From contig NZ_CP069526.1 in the NCBI RefSeq assembly GCF_016889705.1, positions 4,402,001 to 4,466,000 on the forward strand: a DNA stretch of 64,000 nucleotides, given 5' to 3'. The stretch comes from Amycolatopsis sp. FDAARGOS 1241. GTDB lineage: Bacteria; Actinomycetota; Actinomycetes; Mycobacteriales; Pseudonocardiaceae. This document shows positions 42,834-53,392 of this stretch, in pieces. Below the pieces are notes generated by a model. The model was not told the origin of the DNA and did no database searches. It saw only the letters and a program-made list of their open reading frames with translations. How positions within the stretch are numbered: position 1 is the first letter of the stretch; every line of letters starts with the position of its first letter. A program made the position numbers and the translations under genes.

Positions 42834-44557
42834 ATGAAGTCCAGACGTTTCGCAACCGGGCTGCTCGCGGCGTTCGCCACCGCGCCCGGGCTCGCTGCAC
42901 TGCCCGCCGCGCCCGCTTCGGCCGACGTCGCCTCCGCCTTCGTGTTCCAGGCGAACACCGAAGGCTACGACTGTTTCCGCATCCCCGCGGTGGTGAAGGC
43001 GCACGACGGCGAGCTGCTCGCGTTCGCCGAGGGCCGCAAGACCGGGCCGGACTGCCTCGACGCCGGCGACGTGGACGTCGTCCTCAAGCGCTCCCAGGAC
43101 AACGGGAAGACGTGGAGCGCGCCGGTCATCGCCGTGCACGGCTGCGGCGACACCAAGGACAACGCCGTACCGATCGTGCTGCCCGCCGGCCGGATCGTGC
43201 TGCTGTCCGAATGGCAGTGCGTGAACAGCTTCCTGAACTACCTGCACGTTGCCACGGGGCGTCGAGGTGGTGCTGCGGTGTCTGGCTGTGGGTCGTGCGG
43301 CCGTGGCGGCGGAATCGTTGCCGTGTGAGGTGCGTGCCGGCCGGCTGAGTCGGGCCGGGCTGTCGCCGTTGCCGCTGGGCGGCTGCGTGGTGAGGCCGGG
43401 CGTCGAGATGGTGCCGCGGTGTCTGGCTGTGGGCCGTGCTGCCGTGGCGGAAGTGTTGCCGTGTGAGGTGGTCCCCGGCGTGCGGGCGGATCCCGCGCGT
43501 GAGCTTCAGCGACGACAACGGCGCGACGTGGACCGCGCCGAAGGACCTGACCACCCAGCCCGGCTTCGCCGCGGCACCGAACTGACTCGCGACCAGACCC
43601 GGGCACGGCATCGTCCTGCAGCACGGCGCGCACGCCGGACGGCTCGTGGCCGGCCTGAGCTACCAGGTGAACCCCGCGAGCCCGAACGTCGGCGCGCTGA
43701 TCTACAGCGACGACCAGGGAGCGACGTGGCACCTCGGCGCGACCGACCAGGCGTCGGACCCAAACACGCCCCGCAGGAGATCAGCGTCACCAAGCTGGCC
43801 GACGGCCGGATCTACGCGGCCGCTCGCAACGACCACAAGGCCGCCCCGGCCGATCCGTGCACGATCCACAATCGCGCCTTCGCGATCAGCTCTGACGGCG
43901 GCGCGAGCTTCAGCACGAAGTTCGCCGTGGTAGCGGACCTCACGACCCCGCGCGTGCAGGGCTCGGTGCTGGAGATGAGCGCGACCACGGCCGGCGAAGC
44001 GTACGACCGCCTGTTGTTCGCCGGGCCGTCCACTTGCGACCGGCGCAAGGAGCTGCGCGTGCGTTCCTCGTTCGACGAGGGCGGCACCTGGACCAGCGAC
44101 GCCGACAGCCTGCTGGTGTGGGGCCAGGACGCTCCTACACCGACCTGATCTCGCTCAGCTCCACCTCGGCCGGCCTGCTCTACGAAGCCGGCCCCGAGTA
44201 CCAGGCCGACGCGAGCATTCGCTGGTCGGTGCTCACCGAAGCGCAGCTGGGCGCCCGGTCTGCGGCACGGGGTACGGCGTGATCGACTCGGCGCCGCTGA
44301 GCACGGCAGGGACCGTGTACCTGTCCTACAACGCGGCGAACGGCCAGAAATGCGTGAGCACCATGAAGAAGACGGGCGCGGGCACGCCGTCGCCGGCGGC
44401 CTATCTGCAGGTGCAGGGCGCCTCGCGCAAAACGGACTCGGGCTCGTTCTCCTTCTACGCCGGCCCCGTCTCCGCGCCCGCGGCCGGCAAGTGCGTCCAG
44501 TGGGGCGGCGCGATCGGCACGGCCGCATACGACAGCCCGCTCGACCACTGCGGCTGA
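42834..44557 (+). pseudogene. Secreted exo-sialidase, interrupted by repeats and frameshifted
   Basis: Sialidase (GH33-like beta-propeller) that would release sialic acids outside the cell. Signal peptide MKSRRFATGLLAAFATAPGL; first blade YDCFRIPAVVKAHDGELLAF with the RIP motif; Asp-box RSQDNGKTWS. At about 43250 the sequence is replaced by about 240 bases of repeats; propeller coding resumes as FSDDNGATWTAPKDLTTQPG, stops at a TGA near 43583, and continues in other frames through GALIYSDDQGATWHLG, SSDGGASFSTKF and LRVRSSFDEGGTWTSD to YDSPLDHCG at 44557. At least four frame changes plus the insertion. Confidence 0.8.
43257..43470. repeat. Two 73-76-base direct repeats inside the sialidase gene
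   Basis: Unit 1 (43257-43332) and unit 2 (43398-43470) share nearly all bases, beginning GGGCGTCGAG and ending GCCGTGTGAGGTG; the only length difference is one GGC triplet. Unit starts are 141 bases apart, so both stay in the same frame (peptide RCLAVGRAAVA in each). No inverted ends or transposase are visible. This looks like an interspersed repeat that entered the sialidase gene. Confidence 0.75.
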
Positions 44558-44660
44558 GCCGGGGGCTCCCCCACCGAGCGGATCTCGTTCCGGCCATGAC
44601 CCGCCGTGCTCCGGGCACGGCGGGCTCAGCCTCGGCCGGAGCACGAAGGGCAAGGATCCG

Positions 44661-45254
44661 GTGGCCGGGTACCGTGCAGCGGTGACCACGCTCGCCGACC
44701 GAGGCGGTGCGCCGCTGCAGCGGCTGCACTGCGCGCCGCACCCCCGGCGCGACTACCTGCCCATCGAGCTGGCCATGCGCGACATGCGCTCGGCCCACGG
44801 GCGCGACCCCGAGACGGGCGAAGGAGCCGGCACCCGGTCCTGGATCGGTGTCTGCCTGGGCATGATCGTGCTCGACACGTTGTCGGGCACGTCCGCCCCG
44901 GCCGGTCGGCGGTTCAAGCGCCTGCTGATCGAGCACGGTGTCGACCACGACGACGCGACCGTGCTGTGGATCATCCGCAATTCCCTGCTCCACGGCTACG
45001 GCCTGCCCCGCCCGTCGGACGTCCGCCACCGCCGCGTCGAGGTCACCGGGGCCACCGACGCGTTCGCCCTGGACACCGGCGACCCGCGGATGGTGCGGCT
45101 GAGCGCGCCGGTGTTCTGCAGCCACCTGGTGGAGCGCATCGCCGCGTCGGTGCCGCACCAGTGGGACACCAGCCTCATCCACACCCACGACGAACTGCGG
45201 CACGCGGGCGTGCGCTACGTACCGCCCCCGGGCCGCGGCGACCACAGCGGATAG
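44661..45254 (+). CDS. Unknown protein with a HEPN-like RNxxxH motif
   Basis: Intact 197-residue mostly helical protein. WIIRNSLLHGYGLP (R106, N107, H111) matches the R-N-x3-H signature of HEPN domains, and a preceding helix (RSWIGVCLGMIVLDTLSG) fits the HEPN layout. HEPN proteins are often RNases or toxins; here no nucleotidyltransferase partner is adjacent, so activity is inference. GTG at 44661 has AAGGA 5 bases upstream; a GTG at 44682 is an alternative. Confidence 0.65.
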   Translation: MAGYRAAVTTLADRGGAPLQRLHCAPHPRRDYLPIELAMRDMRSAHGRDPETGEGAGTRSWIGVCLGMIVLDTLSGTSAPAGRRFKRLLIEHGVDHDDATVLWIIRNSLLHGYGLPRPSDVRHRRVEVTGATDAFALDTGDPRMVRLSAPVFCSHLVERIAASVPHQWDTSLIHTHDELRHAGVRYVPPPGRGDHSG

Positions 45255-45269
45255 GCCGGCCGGCCGGTT

Positions 45270-45500
45270 CACGCCGGCGACGCCGCCCAGCCCGAGCGCG
45301 ACGGCGTGGTACTGCGCTCTGGACACGCCCGAGGTCGTCGGTGAGCGGCTTGGGGACGACGAGTTGCGCGAGGTTTCCGATCACGACCACGAGCAGTCCG
45401 AAGTGGAACATCGGGCTGCCGACGCGCAGCAGCGGGCTCTCGTAGAGCTGCGACGACCGGATAGTCCTGCCGAAGCGGTCGTAACGGTATCGCCACATCG
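45270..45500 (-). pseudogene. Nitrate reductase gamma subunit (NarI) fragment
   Basis: Internal piece of the heme-b membrane subunit of respiratory nitrate reductase: WRYRYDRFGRTIRSSQLYES, LLRVGSPMFHFGLLVVVIGN with the heme-ligand His, and after a shift near 45325 YHAVALGLGGVAGV. About 75 of roughly 240 residues remain, and no narGHJ genes are near. Confidence 0.65.
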
Positions 45501-45609
45501 TGGTCGGCGCTCCGCAACAACCGGCCGGCCCGCAGCAACGCCTCGCAGGCCGGCCCTGTGTCACTCCCCGCCGACGTCCGGCGCCTTCTCGGCCCGATTC
45601 CCGGGGTCC

Positions 45610-45894
45610 GAGTAGAACAGCCATCCAGCGCAGTGCCACGGGCGAAAGCGCGGGGATTTCACGTGCCGCGCGACGGTGACCTCGCGCCGGAAGCGCGCGC
45701 AACTGCGGGTCCGCGGTGTGCTCGGCGCGGATGACCTTGACGGCCACTTGCCGCTAGTCGTGGCGCGCCGCGAGGTACACCGTGCCCGCGCCGAGGCGCC
45801 GCACCACCCCGCCGTGGCCGACCCGCCGCGGTCGCCGCCACGGCGAAGCCTGCCGGACGTCCTGCCCCACCAGCGCCGAAAGTGGCCCTGTCAA
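45610..45894 (-). pseudogene. Serine/threonine protein kinase, N-terminal fragment
   Basis: TTG at 45894 overlaps the SDR stop and opens MTGPLSALVGQDVRQ; then RLGAGTVYLAARHD (a shortened glycine loop), an in-frame TAG near 45757, VAVKVIRAEHTADPQLRA with the catalytic Lys, and in another frame RREVTVARHVKSPRF. The rest of the kinase is absent; sequence runs into the NarI fragment. Confidence 0.65.
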
Positions 45895-46649
45895 GCGCGC
45901 GCTCCCCCATCCACGCGCAGGACCGTGCCCGTCACGTACGACGCCCGGTCGCTGAGCAGCCAGGCGGCAGCTTCGGCGATCTCGTCCGGCTGGGCCGCGC
46001 GGCGCAGCGGCGTCGCCGCGATCAGCCGGTCCTGCAGCCCCGGCGAGTCGGCTTCCCAGGCGCGGATCATCTCCGTCAGCGTGTTGCCGGGTGCGATGGC
46101 GTTGACGCGGATTCCCTCGGGGCCGTAGGTGACCGCAGCCGACTCCGTCAGGCTGTTGACCGCGCGCTTCGCGGCGCCGTACGCCGGCAGCTCGGGGTTG
46201 CCCATCAGGCTCCCGACGGACGAGGTGTTCACGATGGCACCCGATCCGGCCGTGGCGCGGATCGCCGCGACCTCGGCGGCCATCGCGAGCCACACGCCTT
46301 TGAGGTTCACCGCGCAGACGTGGTCGAACTCGGCTTCTGGCAGCACGTCCAGCGGGCCTGGCCGCTGGATCGTGGCGCCGTTGTTGAACGCGATGTCGAG
46401 GCGGCCGTAGACCTCGACCGTCCGCTCGACGGCGCCGCGCACGCCGGCCGCGTCGGCCAGGTCGCACACGACGTGGTCCGCGGTGCCCCCTTCGGCGCGG
46501 ATCTGCTCGGTGACGGTCTTGAGCTGGGCTTCCGTCCGGGCCGCGAGCAGCACACGGGCGCCCTCCCGCGCGAACAGCCGCGCGGCGGCCGCGCCGATCC
46601 CGCGGCCCGCGCCGGTGACGAAGGCGATTTTTCCTGCCAACAGAGTCAT
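45891..46649 (-). CDS. Short-chain dehydrogenase/reductase
   Basis: Intact 252-residue classical SDR. Cofactor motif TGAGRGIG (residues about 13-20), NNGA near 88, catalytic Ser in NTSSVGSLMG, YxxxK as YGAAKRAVNSLTES, and LRVDGG at the C-terminus. The residue after the second beta strand is Arg (AARTEAQLK), favouring NADP. It is divergent from an XRE regulator 84 bases away, a common regulator-SDR pair. Confidence 0.92.
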   Translation of the reverse strand: MTLLAGKIAFVTGAGRGIGAAAARLFAREGARVLLAARTEAQLKTVTEQIRAEGGTADHVVCDLADAAGVRGAVERTVEVYGRLDIAFNNGATIQRPGPLDVLPEAEFDHVCAVNLKGVWLAMAAEVAAIRATAGSGAIVNTSSVGSLMGNPELPAYGAAKRAVNSLTESAAVTYGPEGIRVNAIAPGNTLTEMIRAWEADSPGLQDRLIAATPLRRAAQPDEIAEAAAWLLSDRASYVTGTVLRVDGGARA

Positions 46650-46733
46650 GACCCCAGCGTCGGCGCGGACGGCGACCGCATTCAGGCACTGGCGGTACCT
46701 GGCTCGGCCCGCCGCACGCGGCACACTGGAGCT

Positions 46734-47573
46734 GTGGACAGGCGCGAACTGGCCGGTTTCCTGCGGACCCGGCGCGAACGGATCACTCCGGCCGACGTCG
46801 GGCTGCCGGCCGGAGCGCGCCGCCGCACCCCGGGGCTGCGGCGCGAGGAAGTGGCGCAGCTGGCGTTCATCTCGACGGAGTACTACACGCGGCTCGAGCA
46901 GTCCCGTGGCCCGCACCCGTCGCGTGAGGTGCTGGCCGGGCTCACTCGTGCGCTGCGCCTGTCCGACGCCGAGCGCGACCACCTGCACCACCTCGCCGGC
47001 CTGCCGCCGGGCCCATCGCCCGGGCCACCGCGGCACGTGCGCCAGAGCATCCTCGACCTCATCGACCGCCTCCCGCTGGCCGCGGCGATCGTGGTGTCCG
47101 CGACGCTCGAGGTGATCGCCTGGAACGACCTCGCGGCCGCCCTCCTGGAGGATTTCTCCGCGCTGCCGCGCCGCGACCGCAACCTCGTGCGCCGCGCCTT
47201 TCTCGGCGGCCGCCGGCTCTACGGCGTCTCCGACGCCGGCGAGTTCGCCGAATACGCGGCCCACAAACTCCGCGCCGCCGCGGCGCGCTACCCGGGCGAC
47301 CCGGAAATCGCGGAACTGGTCGGTGAACTCAACGCGCGAAGCACCGAATTCGCTAACCTGTGGTCTTCGCACGACGTGTCCACCGAACCGGCCCTGACCA
47401 AGACCTTCAACCACCGTTCGCTCGGCCCGATCACCGTCACCTGCGACGTCCTCGACCTCACCGACCGCGACCAGCAGGTTGTCATCTACACCGCCGCCCC
47501 CGGCTCGCCCGCCGAGGAAGCTCTGCGGCTCCTGGCGGTCGTCGGCACGCAGCGGATGGACGTCGACAGCTGA
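46734..47573 (+). CDS. MmyB-like XRE-family regulator
   Basis: Intact 279-residue regulator: HTH with RRRTPGLRREEVAQLAFIST and EYYTRLEQSRGPHPSREVL; C-terminal MmyB-type ligand-binding domain (VIAWNDLAAALLEDF, RNLVRRAFLGGRRLYG, GELNARSTEFANLWSSHDVS, VIYTAAPGSPAEEALRLL). GTG start with GGAG close upstream. It probably represses the divergent SDR gene. Confidence 0.92.
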   Translation: MDRRELAGFLRTRRERITPADVGLPAGARRRTPGLRREEVAQLAFISTEYYTRLEQSRGPHPSREVLAGLTRALRLSDAERDHLHHLAGLPPGPSPGPPRHVRQSILDLIDRLPLAAAIVVSATLEVIAWNDLAAALLEDFSALPRRDRNLVRRAFLGGRRLYGVSDAGEFAEYAAHKLRAAAARYPGDPEIAELVGELNARSTEFANLWSSHDVSTEPALTKTFNHRSLGPITVTCDVLDLTDRDQQVVIYTAAPGSPAEEALRLLAVVGTQRMDVDS

Positions 47574-47577
47574 TCGG

Positions 47578-48180
47578 TCAGCTGCGCCAGCTGATCAGCT
47601 CCTCGAGCGGCAGCTTCGCCCGCTTCCCCGCACTCCCGCTCGGCGGCGCCGCCGGGTCTTCGGCCGAATAGCCCACCGTGAGGATCCCCGCGAGCGACAC
47701 GTCGGCCGGGAAGCCGGTGAGTGCGTGGACCGCGGCGAACCGGCTGTCGTCACCGGGGCCGAAGAAGCCCGTGGCGAGGCCCTCGGAGGTGGCGGCGAGC
47801 TGCAGCAGTGACAGCAGGGCGCCGCTGTCGAACCACCAGTACGGGACGGGCCAGGGGATTTCGGCGCCGTCGTCGAGTTTGTCGGGTTCCTGGTAGCGCT
47901 CGTGGTAGGAGGCCTCCCGGACGCCGAGCGCGATGAGCACGGGCGCGCCCGAGATCCACGCCGTGAAGCCGGCCTCCACGTACGGCCCTTCGCTGATCGC
48001 GGCGATGCGCGCGCGGACAGCGGGCGCCGTGATCACCGCGAGCCGGTGGCCCTGGCTGAAGCCGGCACTCGGCGCGCGCCGGATCACGCGCACCACCCGG
48101 CGCAGGACGTCGTCGGGAACGGGGTCGGGCCGGTAGGCGCGGACCATCCGCCGGTGGCGCAGAACCTCGGAGAACTCCAT
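47578..48180 (-). CDS. Nitroreductase-family protein
   Basis: Intact 200-residue FMN-binding nitroreductase-fold protein: FSEVLRHRRMVRAYRPDPV, RAPSAGFSQGHRLAVIT and ATSEGLATGFFGPGDD. The central PYWWFDSGALLSLLQLA segment is typical of F420/FMN-type BluB-like relatives. Convergent with the XRE gene, 4 bases between stops. Confidence 0.9.
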   Translation of the reverse strand: MEFSEVLRHRRMVRAYRPDPVPDDVLRRVVRVIRRAPSAGFSQGHRLAVITAPAVRARIAAISEGPYVEAGFTAWISGAPVLIALGVREASYHERYQEPDKLDDGAEIPWPVPYWWFDSGALLSLLQLAATSEGLATGFFGPGDDSRFAAVHALTGFPADVSLAGILTVGYSAEDPAAPPSGSAGKRAKLPLEELISWRS

Positions 48181-48208
48181 GTGATCAGCATGGCGGATGA
48201 GCCGCGGT

Positions 48209-48840
48209 TCAGTAACCGGCCGAGATCCGCAAGTAGTCCAGCGGCGCCGCGTAGGTGGTGCCGGCGCCGCAGTGGCCGCCGGGGACGGTCTCGACGTCGA
48301 GGCTGAGTGCCTGGATCGCGTCGTACAGCTGCGTGGCGAGCCGCCGCGCTGGGCGTCCGGGGCCGGCGGCTCCGGAGTCGGGTTCCACAGGTCGGAGTTG
48401 AACACGAGCTTGCCGGAGTTGACGTGCACGATGGGCATGTCCGCGGCGTGGTCGCTGACGATCCGGTCCGCCGACCCGGTGCCGCCCTCGGCGGTGTCGA
48501 AGGTCAGCACCTCGTCGATCCCGCGCACGCCGGCCTCGGCGGGCACGGCGGCGAGCCGGTCGGGGTCCACGGTGCGCGGGCCGGCCAGCGCCTGCTCGAA
48601 GAACGGCACCGCCGGCGTTCCCACGTGGACGGTCAGGTCGCCGACGGCGGCGAACTCGCGGAGGCCGCCCACGTGATCGAAGTGGAAGTGGGTGCAGACG
48701 AGCTCCCGCAGCGGCTTGCCGGAGAAACGTTCGCTTGGCCTGAAGGAGCGCAGCAAGGCTGAAGTCGTCGTACAGCGGGGATTCGATGGCAGGCACCGGA
48801 AAATCCTCGCCTCGCGCAGGGTTCCGGCCGCGTCGCTCGT
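48209..48840 (-). pseudogene. MBL-fold metallohydrolase, C-terminal part
   Basis: Metallo-beta-lactamase-fold hydrolase. LVCTHFHFDHVGGLREFAAV carries the HxHxDH zinc motif; ADRIVSDHAADMPIVHVNSG and LVFNSDLWNPTPEP follow; then an indel near 48340 and ATQLYDAIQALSLDVETVPG with GHCG, ending at 48209. The N-terminal region is missing or scrambled and the sequence joins a regulator fragment near 48840-48890. Confidence 0.7.
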
Positions 48841-48889
48841 GCCCGCGCTCGACCTGCTTTCCGCGGAGATGCGCGATTTCCCGCGGGCG

Positions 48890-49429
48890 GGCACGGTCCT
48901 CCGCGGCTCGCCGCGCCACGATCTCCGTGCATCGGTCGAGGTTGAGCTTCGCGAGCAGCGCCGTCGACGCCTCCGACAGCAGGGTCGTCCGCGCCCGCTC
49001 GATCCGCAGCGCCTCGCGGGCTGGCCATGCGCCGGTGTCTTCGACGAACCAGAGGGTGACGCTGCCGTCGCAGTGGCGGACCGGGTGCGCTTCGAACCTG
49101 CGCTCGGCAACCAGCCCGCCGGCGCGGGTCGCGGTGCGCGCCGAGGTCAGCACCCACGCGGGCACCGGCGCGGCGAGCCCGCCGCCGGTCCGCCAGCCGG
49201 GGAACAGCTCGCGCGCGCCGTGGTTGGCGTACTCACCCCGCCCGTCGGCGCCGACCCGCAAGGCAAGGCCGGGAGCGTCGTCCCGGGCCGCCGGGGCTGT
49301 TCCGACGGCTCTTGATTCCAGGCTGCTTGATTCGAGCGTGCTTGTCTCGGCCGTGCTTGATTCGAGCCTGCCCGGGTTGATCCGGGGCGGCCGGTCGAGT
49401 TCGGACACACCTGCACTTCTTGTTCCCAT
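48890..49429 (-). pseudogene. PAS/PP2C-type regulator, N-terminal part
   Basis: N-terminal portion of a SpoIIE/PP2C-type regulatory phosphatase: a Ser/Glu-rich leader with repeated LESS/TLES units, a PAS-like domain (RHCDGSVTLWFVEDTGAW) and the linker TLLSEASTALLAKLNLDRCT typical just before the phosphatase domain. No phosphatase domain follows; instead the frame runs into MBL sequence. ATG at 49429 chosen with weak support. Confidence 0.55.
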
Positions 49430-49566
49430 AGCCGGATTCCGCGCCCGGGGCCGCCGCCGGTCGGCGGCGTCACCGGCGGCTGCTTGAACCGGATGCCCGG
49501 AATGGACGAGTCCGCCGGGTGTTCAAGCGGAGCCGCCGAGTGCGAGCCGACCCGCCCCACCGTGGC

Positions 49567-50299
49567 TCACTCGGGGACGCGCATGACCTCGGGCCGCTCC
49601 GGCCCGTGCGGGATGTCGAACGACTCCTCGCCCGTGCGTAGCAGCCGCAGGACACGCCCGCCACGTAGTCCGGGCTCTGGACCACCATGCCGGGGACCGG
49701 GGACGCCCCGAGGGTGAAGCGGCCGTCGGCGAACTCCGTGGCGGTGATGGAGGGCAGGAGCAGGGACACGGCGATACCGTCGGCAGCGAGTTCCTGCGTG
49801 AGCACCGAGCTGAGCATGTTGACGGCCGACTTCGAGGACGCGTAGGCACCCACGCCGACGGCGACGCGGCGGGTGGTGCCGGAACTGACGTTCACGATGC
49901 GGCCGAAGCGCTGGGCCCGCATGGCCGGCAGCACGGCCTGCGTCATCGCGAGCAGGCTGACGACGTTGAGCTGCAGGACCCGCCCGAGTTCGGCCGGGTC
50001 CACCTCGTCGAGCGGACCGTGGAGGCTGACGCCGGCGTTGTTGACGAGGCCGTCGACGCGGCCGTGGCGGTCGAGGGTGGCGGCGACGAGCGCTTGCACC
50101 TGCTCGGGGTCGGTCACATCGGTGGGGACGGCCAGCGCGCCGCCGAATTCCCCGCTCAGCGCGGCCAGCCGGTCGGCCCGGCGCGCGGCCAGCACGGGGT
50201 GCGCGCCCGCGGCGTGCAGGGCGCGGGCGGTCGACGCGCCGATCCCCGAGGAGGCGCCGGTGACGATCACGGTCTTGCCGGCCAGGTCGATGAGGTCCG

Positions 50300-50302
<3 letters not shown>
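49567..50302 (-). CDS. Short-chain dehydrogenase/reductase, one C-terminal frameshift
   Basis: Classical SDR: TGASSGIGASTARAL cofactor loop, NNAG, VSSGT with the catalytic Ser, YASSKSAVNMLSSVL. ATG at 50302 overlaps the rox stop (ATGA), so it is co-transcribed with rox. A missing base near 49655 throws off the last 30 residues; the other frame ends FDIPHGPERPEVMRVPE at 49567, the expected C-terminus. One base from intact. Confidence 0.8.
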
Positions 50303-52029
<1,727 letters not shown>

Positions 52030-52030
52030 T

Positions 52031-52036
52031 TACAGT
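52031..52036 (+). promoter_or_regulatory. -10 box for a leaderless nadE transcript
   Basis: TACAGT lies 6 bases before the nadE ATG and there is no ribosome site, so transcription probably begins at or next to the start codon. No clear -35 seen. Confidence 0.5.
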
Positions 52037-52042
52037 ACGCGG

Positions 52043-52867
52043 ATGGCGAACCTACGGCAGCAGATCGTCGCTGAGCTCGGCGTGAAGCCGACCATCATCC
52101 CGAAGGTCGAGATCCGCGAGCGGGTCGACTTCCTCAAGGACTACCTGCGCTCGACCCCGGCCAAGGGCTACGTGCTCGGCATCAGCGGGGGCCAGGACAG
52201 CACGCTGACGGGCCGGCTCTGCCAGCTCGCCGCAGAGGAACTGCGCGCCGAGGGGCACGACGCGACGTTCGTCGCGGTCCGCCTGCCCTACGGCGTGCAG
52301 GCCGACGAGGCCGACGCCCAGACCGCGCTCGAGTTCATCCGCCCCGACCGGTCGATCGCCGTCAACGTCAAGCCGAGCGCCGACGCGGTGGCGGCCGAGG
52401 TCGCCACCGGCGTCGGCGGTACCCTGCGCGACTTCGTGCGCGGCAACATCAAGGCCCGCGAGCGAATGGTGATCCAGTACGGCATCGCCGGGCAGCTCAG
52501 CCTGCTCGTCGTCGGTACCGACCACGCCGCCGAGGCCGTCACCGGCTTCTTCACCAAGTACGGCGACGGCGGCGTCGACCTCACCCCGCTCACCGGCTTG
52601 ACCAAACGCCAGGGCGCGGCACTGCTGCAGGAACTGGGCGCACCCGCGAGCGTCTGGGAGAAAGTCCCGACCGCCGACCTCGAAGACGACCGGCCTGCCC
52701 TCCCGGACGAGGTGGCCCTCGGCCTGAAGTACTCCGAGATCGACGACTACCTCGAAGGCGCGGACGTCACACCGGAGGTCGCGCAGCGGCTGGAGTCGAT
52801 CTACCTGGGAACGCGCCACAAGCGCAGCGTTCCGGTCACCCCGCTCGATGCCTGGTGGCGCGGCTGA
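52043..52867 (+). CDS. nadE: NH3-dependent NAD+ synthetase
   Basis: Intact 274-residue enzyme making NAD+ from nicotinate adenine dinucleotide, ATP and ammonia. [20 protein letters not shown] holds the PP-loop SGGx[22 protein letters not shown] and [19 protein letters not shown] are family signatures. Length equals E. coli NadE; the glutaminase domain of larger actinobacterial NadE proteins is absent. Divergent from rox. Confidence 0.96.
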   Translation: MANLRQQIVAELGVKPTIIPKVEIRERVDFLKDYLRSTPAKGYVLGISGGQDSTLTGRLCQLAAEELRAEGHDATFVAVRLPYGVQADEADAQTALEFIRPDRSIAVNVKPSADAVAAEVATGVGGTLRDFVRGNIKARERMVIQYGIAGQLSLLVVGTDHAAEAVTGFFTKYGDGGVDLTPLTGLTKRQGAALLQELGAPASVWEKVPTADLEDDRPALPDEVALGLKYSEIDDYLEGADVTPEVAQRLESIYLGTRHKRSVPVTPLDAWWRG

Positions 52868-52952
52868 GGCTCCGGCGAACCGGGGTGTGAACCGTAAGCG
52901 AAGGGGGTACCCGGGCGCGTCCGATCACCACCGAGCCCGCCGGAGGTCCCCG

Positions 52953-53141
52953 ATGCCCGTCCGCTCCGCCCCTCCCGCCGACGTGGTCGCACTCGCGCGC
53001 ACCGTGCTTGCCGCCGCCCACGGGTTGAGCGCGCCCGCCGCACGCGCCGCCCTCGTCGCGATGGCCCAAGACCGCGGCTGGCCGGTGACCCGGTGCGCCG
53101 AATTCGTCGTGGCGACCGTGGGCGGGAAGGCGAGCCGGTGA
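52953..53141 (+). CDS. Small ANTAR-like helical protein
   Basis: 62-residue protein, RBS GGAGG 6 bases before the ATG. VALARTVLAAAHGLSAPAAR then VAMAQDRGWPVTRCAEFVV resembles an isolated ANTAR RNA-binding domain (anti-termination type) but is short. Its stop overlaps the next start (GTGA). Confidence 0.65.
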   Translation: MPVRSAPPADVVALARTVLAAAHGLSAPAARAALVAMAQDRGWPVTRCAEFVVATVGGKASR

Positions 53142-53356
53142 GCACCGTCACGCGACTCCCGTCGAACCGCGGCGACACGGCCGAGGTGGGCGCCGGCGTG
53201 CTGATCGCGGTCGGCATCGTCATCGTGTTCTTCACCTGGTGGTCGTGGTGGACGGTCGCCGGGCTCGCCCTCCTCGCGGCGGGCGGGCTGACGCTCGCGC
53301 TCGGCAGCGCCGGGCTCGGCCACCGGCGGGGCCGGTCCGGCCCGGAAACGCCGTGA
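53138..53356 (+). CDS. Small two-helix membrane protein
   Basis: 72-residue protein, GTG start coupled to the preceding gene. Two hydrophobic segments: VGAGVLIAVGIVIVFFTWW and WTVAGLALLAAGGLTLALG, short charged ends. No known family. Confidence 0.65.
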   Translation: MSTVTRLPSNRGDTAEVGAGVLIAVGIVIVFFTWWSWWTVAGLALLAAGGLTLALGSAGLGHRRGRSGPETP

Positions 53357-53360
53357 CGCC

Positions 53361-53386
53361 GGCGGGGTCCCGGGTGAGACCCCGCC
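53361..53386. terminator. Bidirectional terminator hairpin
   Basis: GGCGGGGTC and GACCCCGCC form a perfect 9-base stem with an 8-base loop between the convergent membrane-protein and hydrolase genes. Confidence 0.75.
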
Positions 53387-53392
53387 GAAGCG

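Noticed and set aside
43257..43470. CRISPR array
   Set aside because: Only two units of 73-76 bases, separated by 65 bases, inside a coding gene; lengths and count do not fit a CRISPR, and no cas gene is present.
43257..43500. Insertion sequence in the sialidase
   Set aside because: No transposase and no terminal inverted repeats; called a repeat instead.
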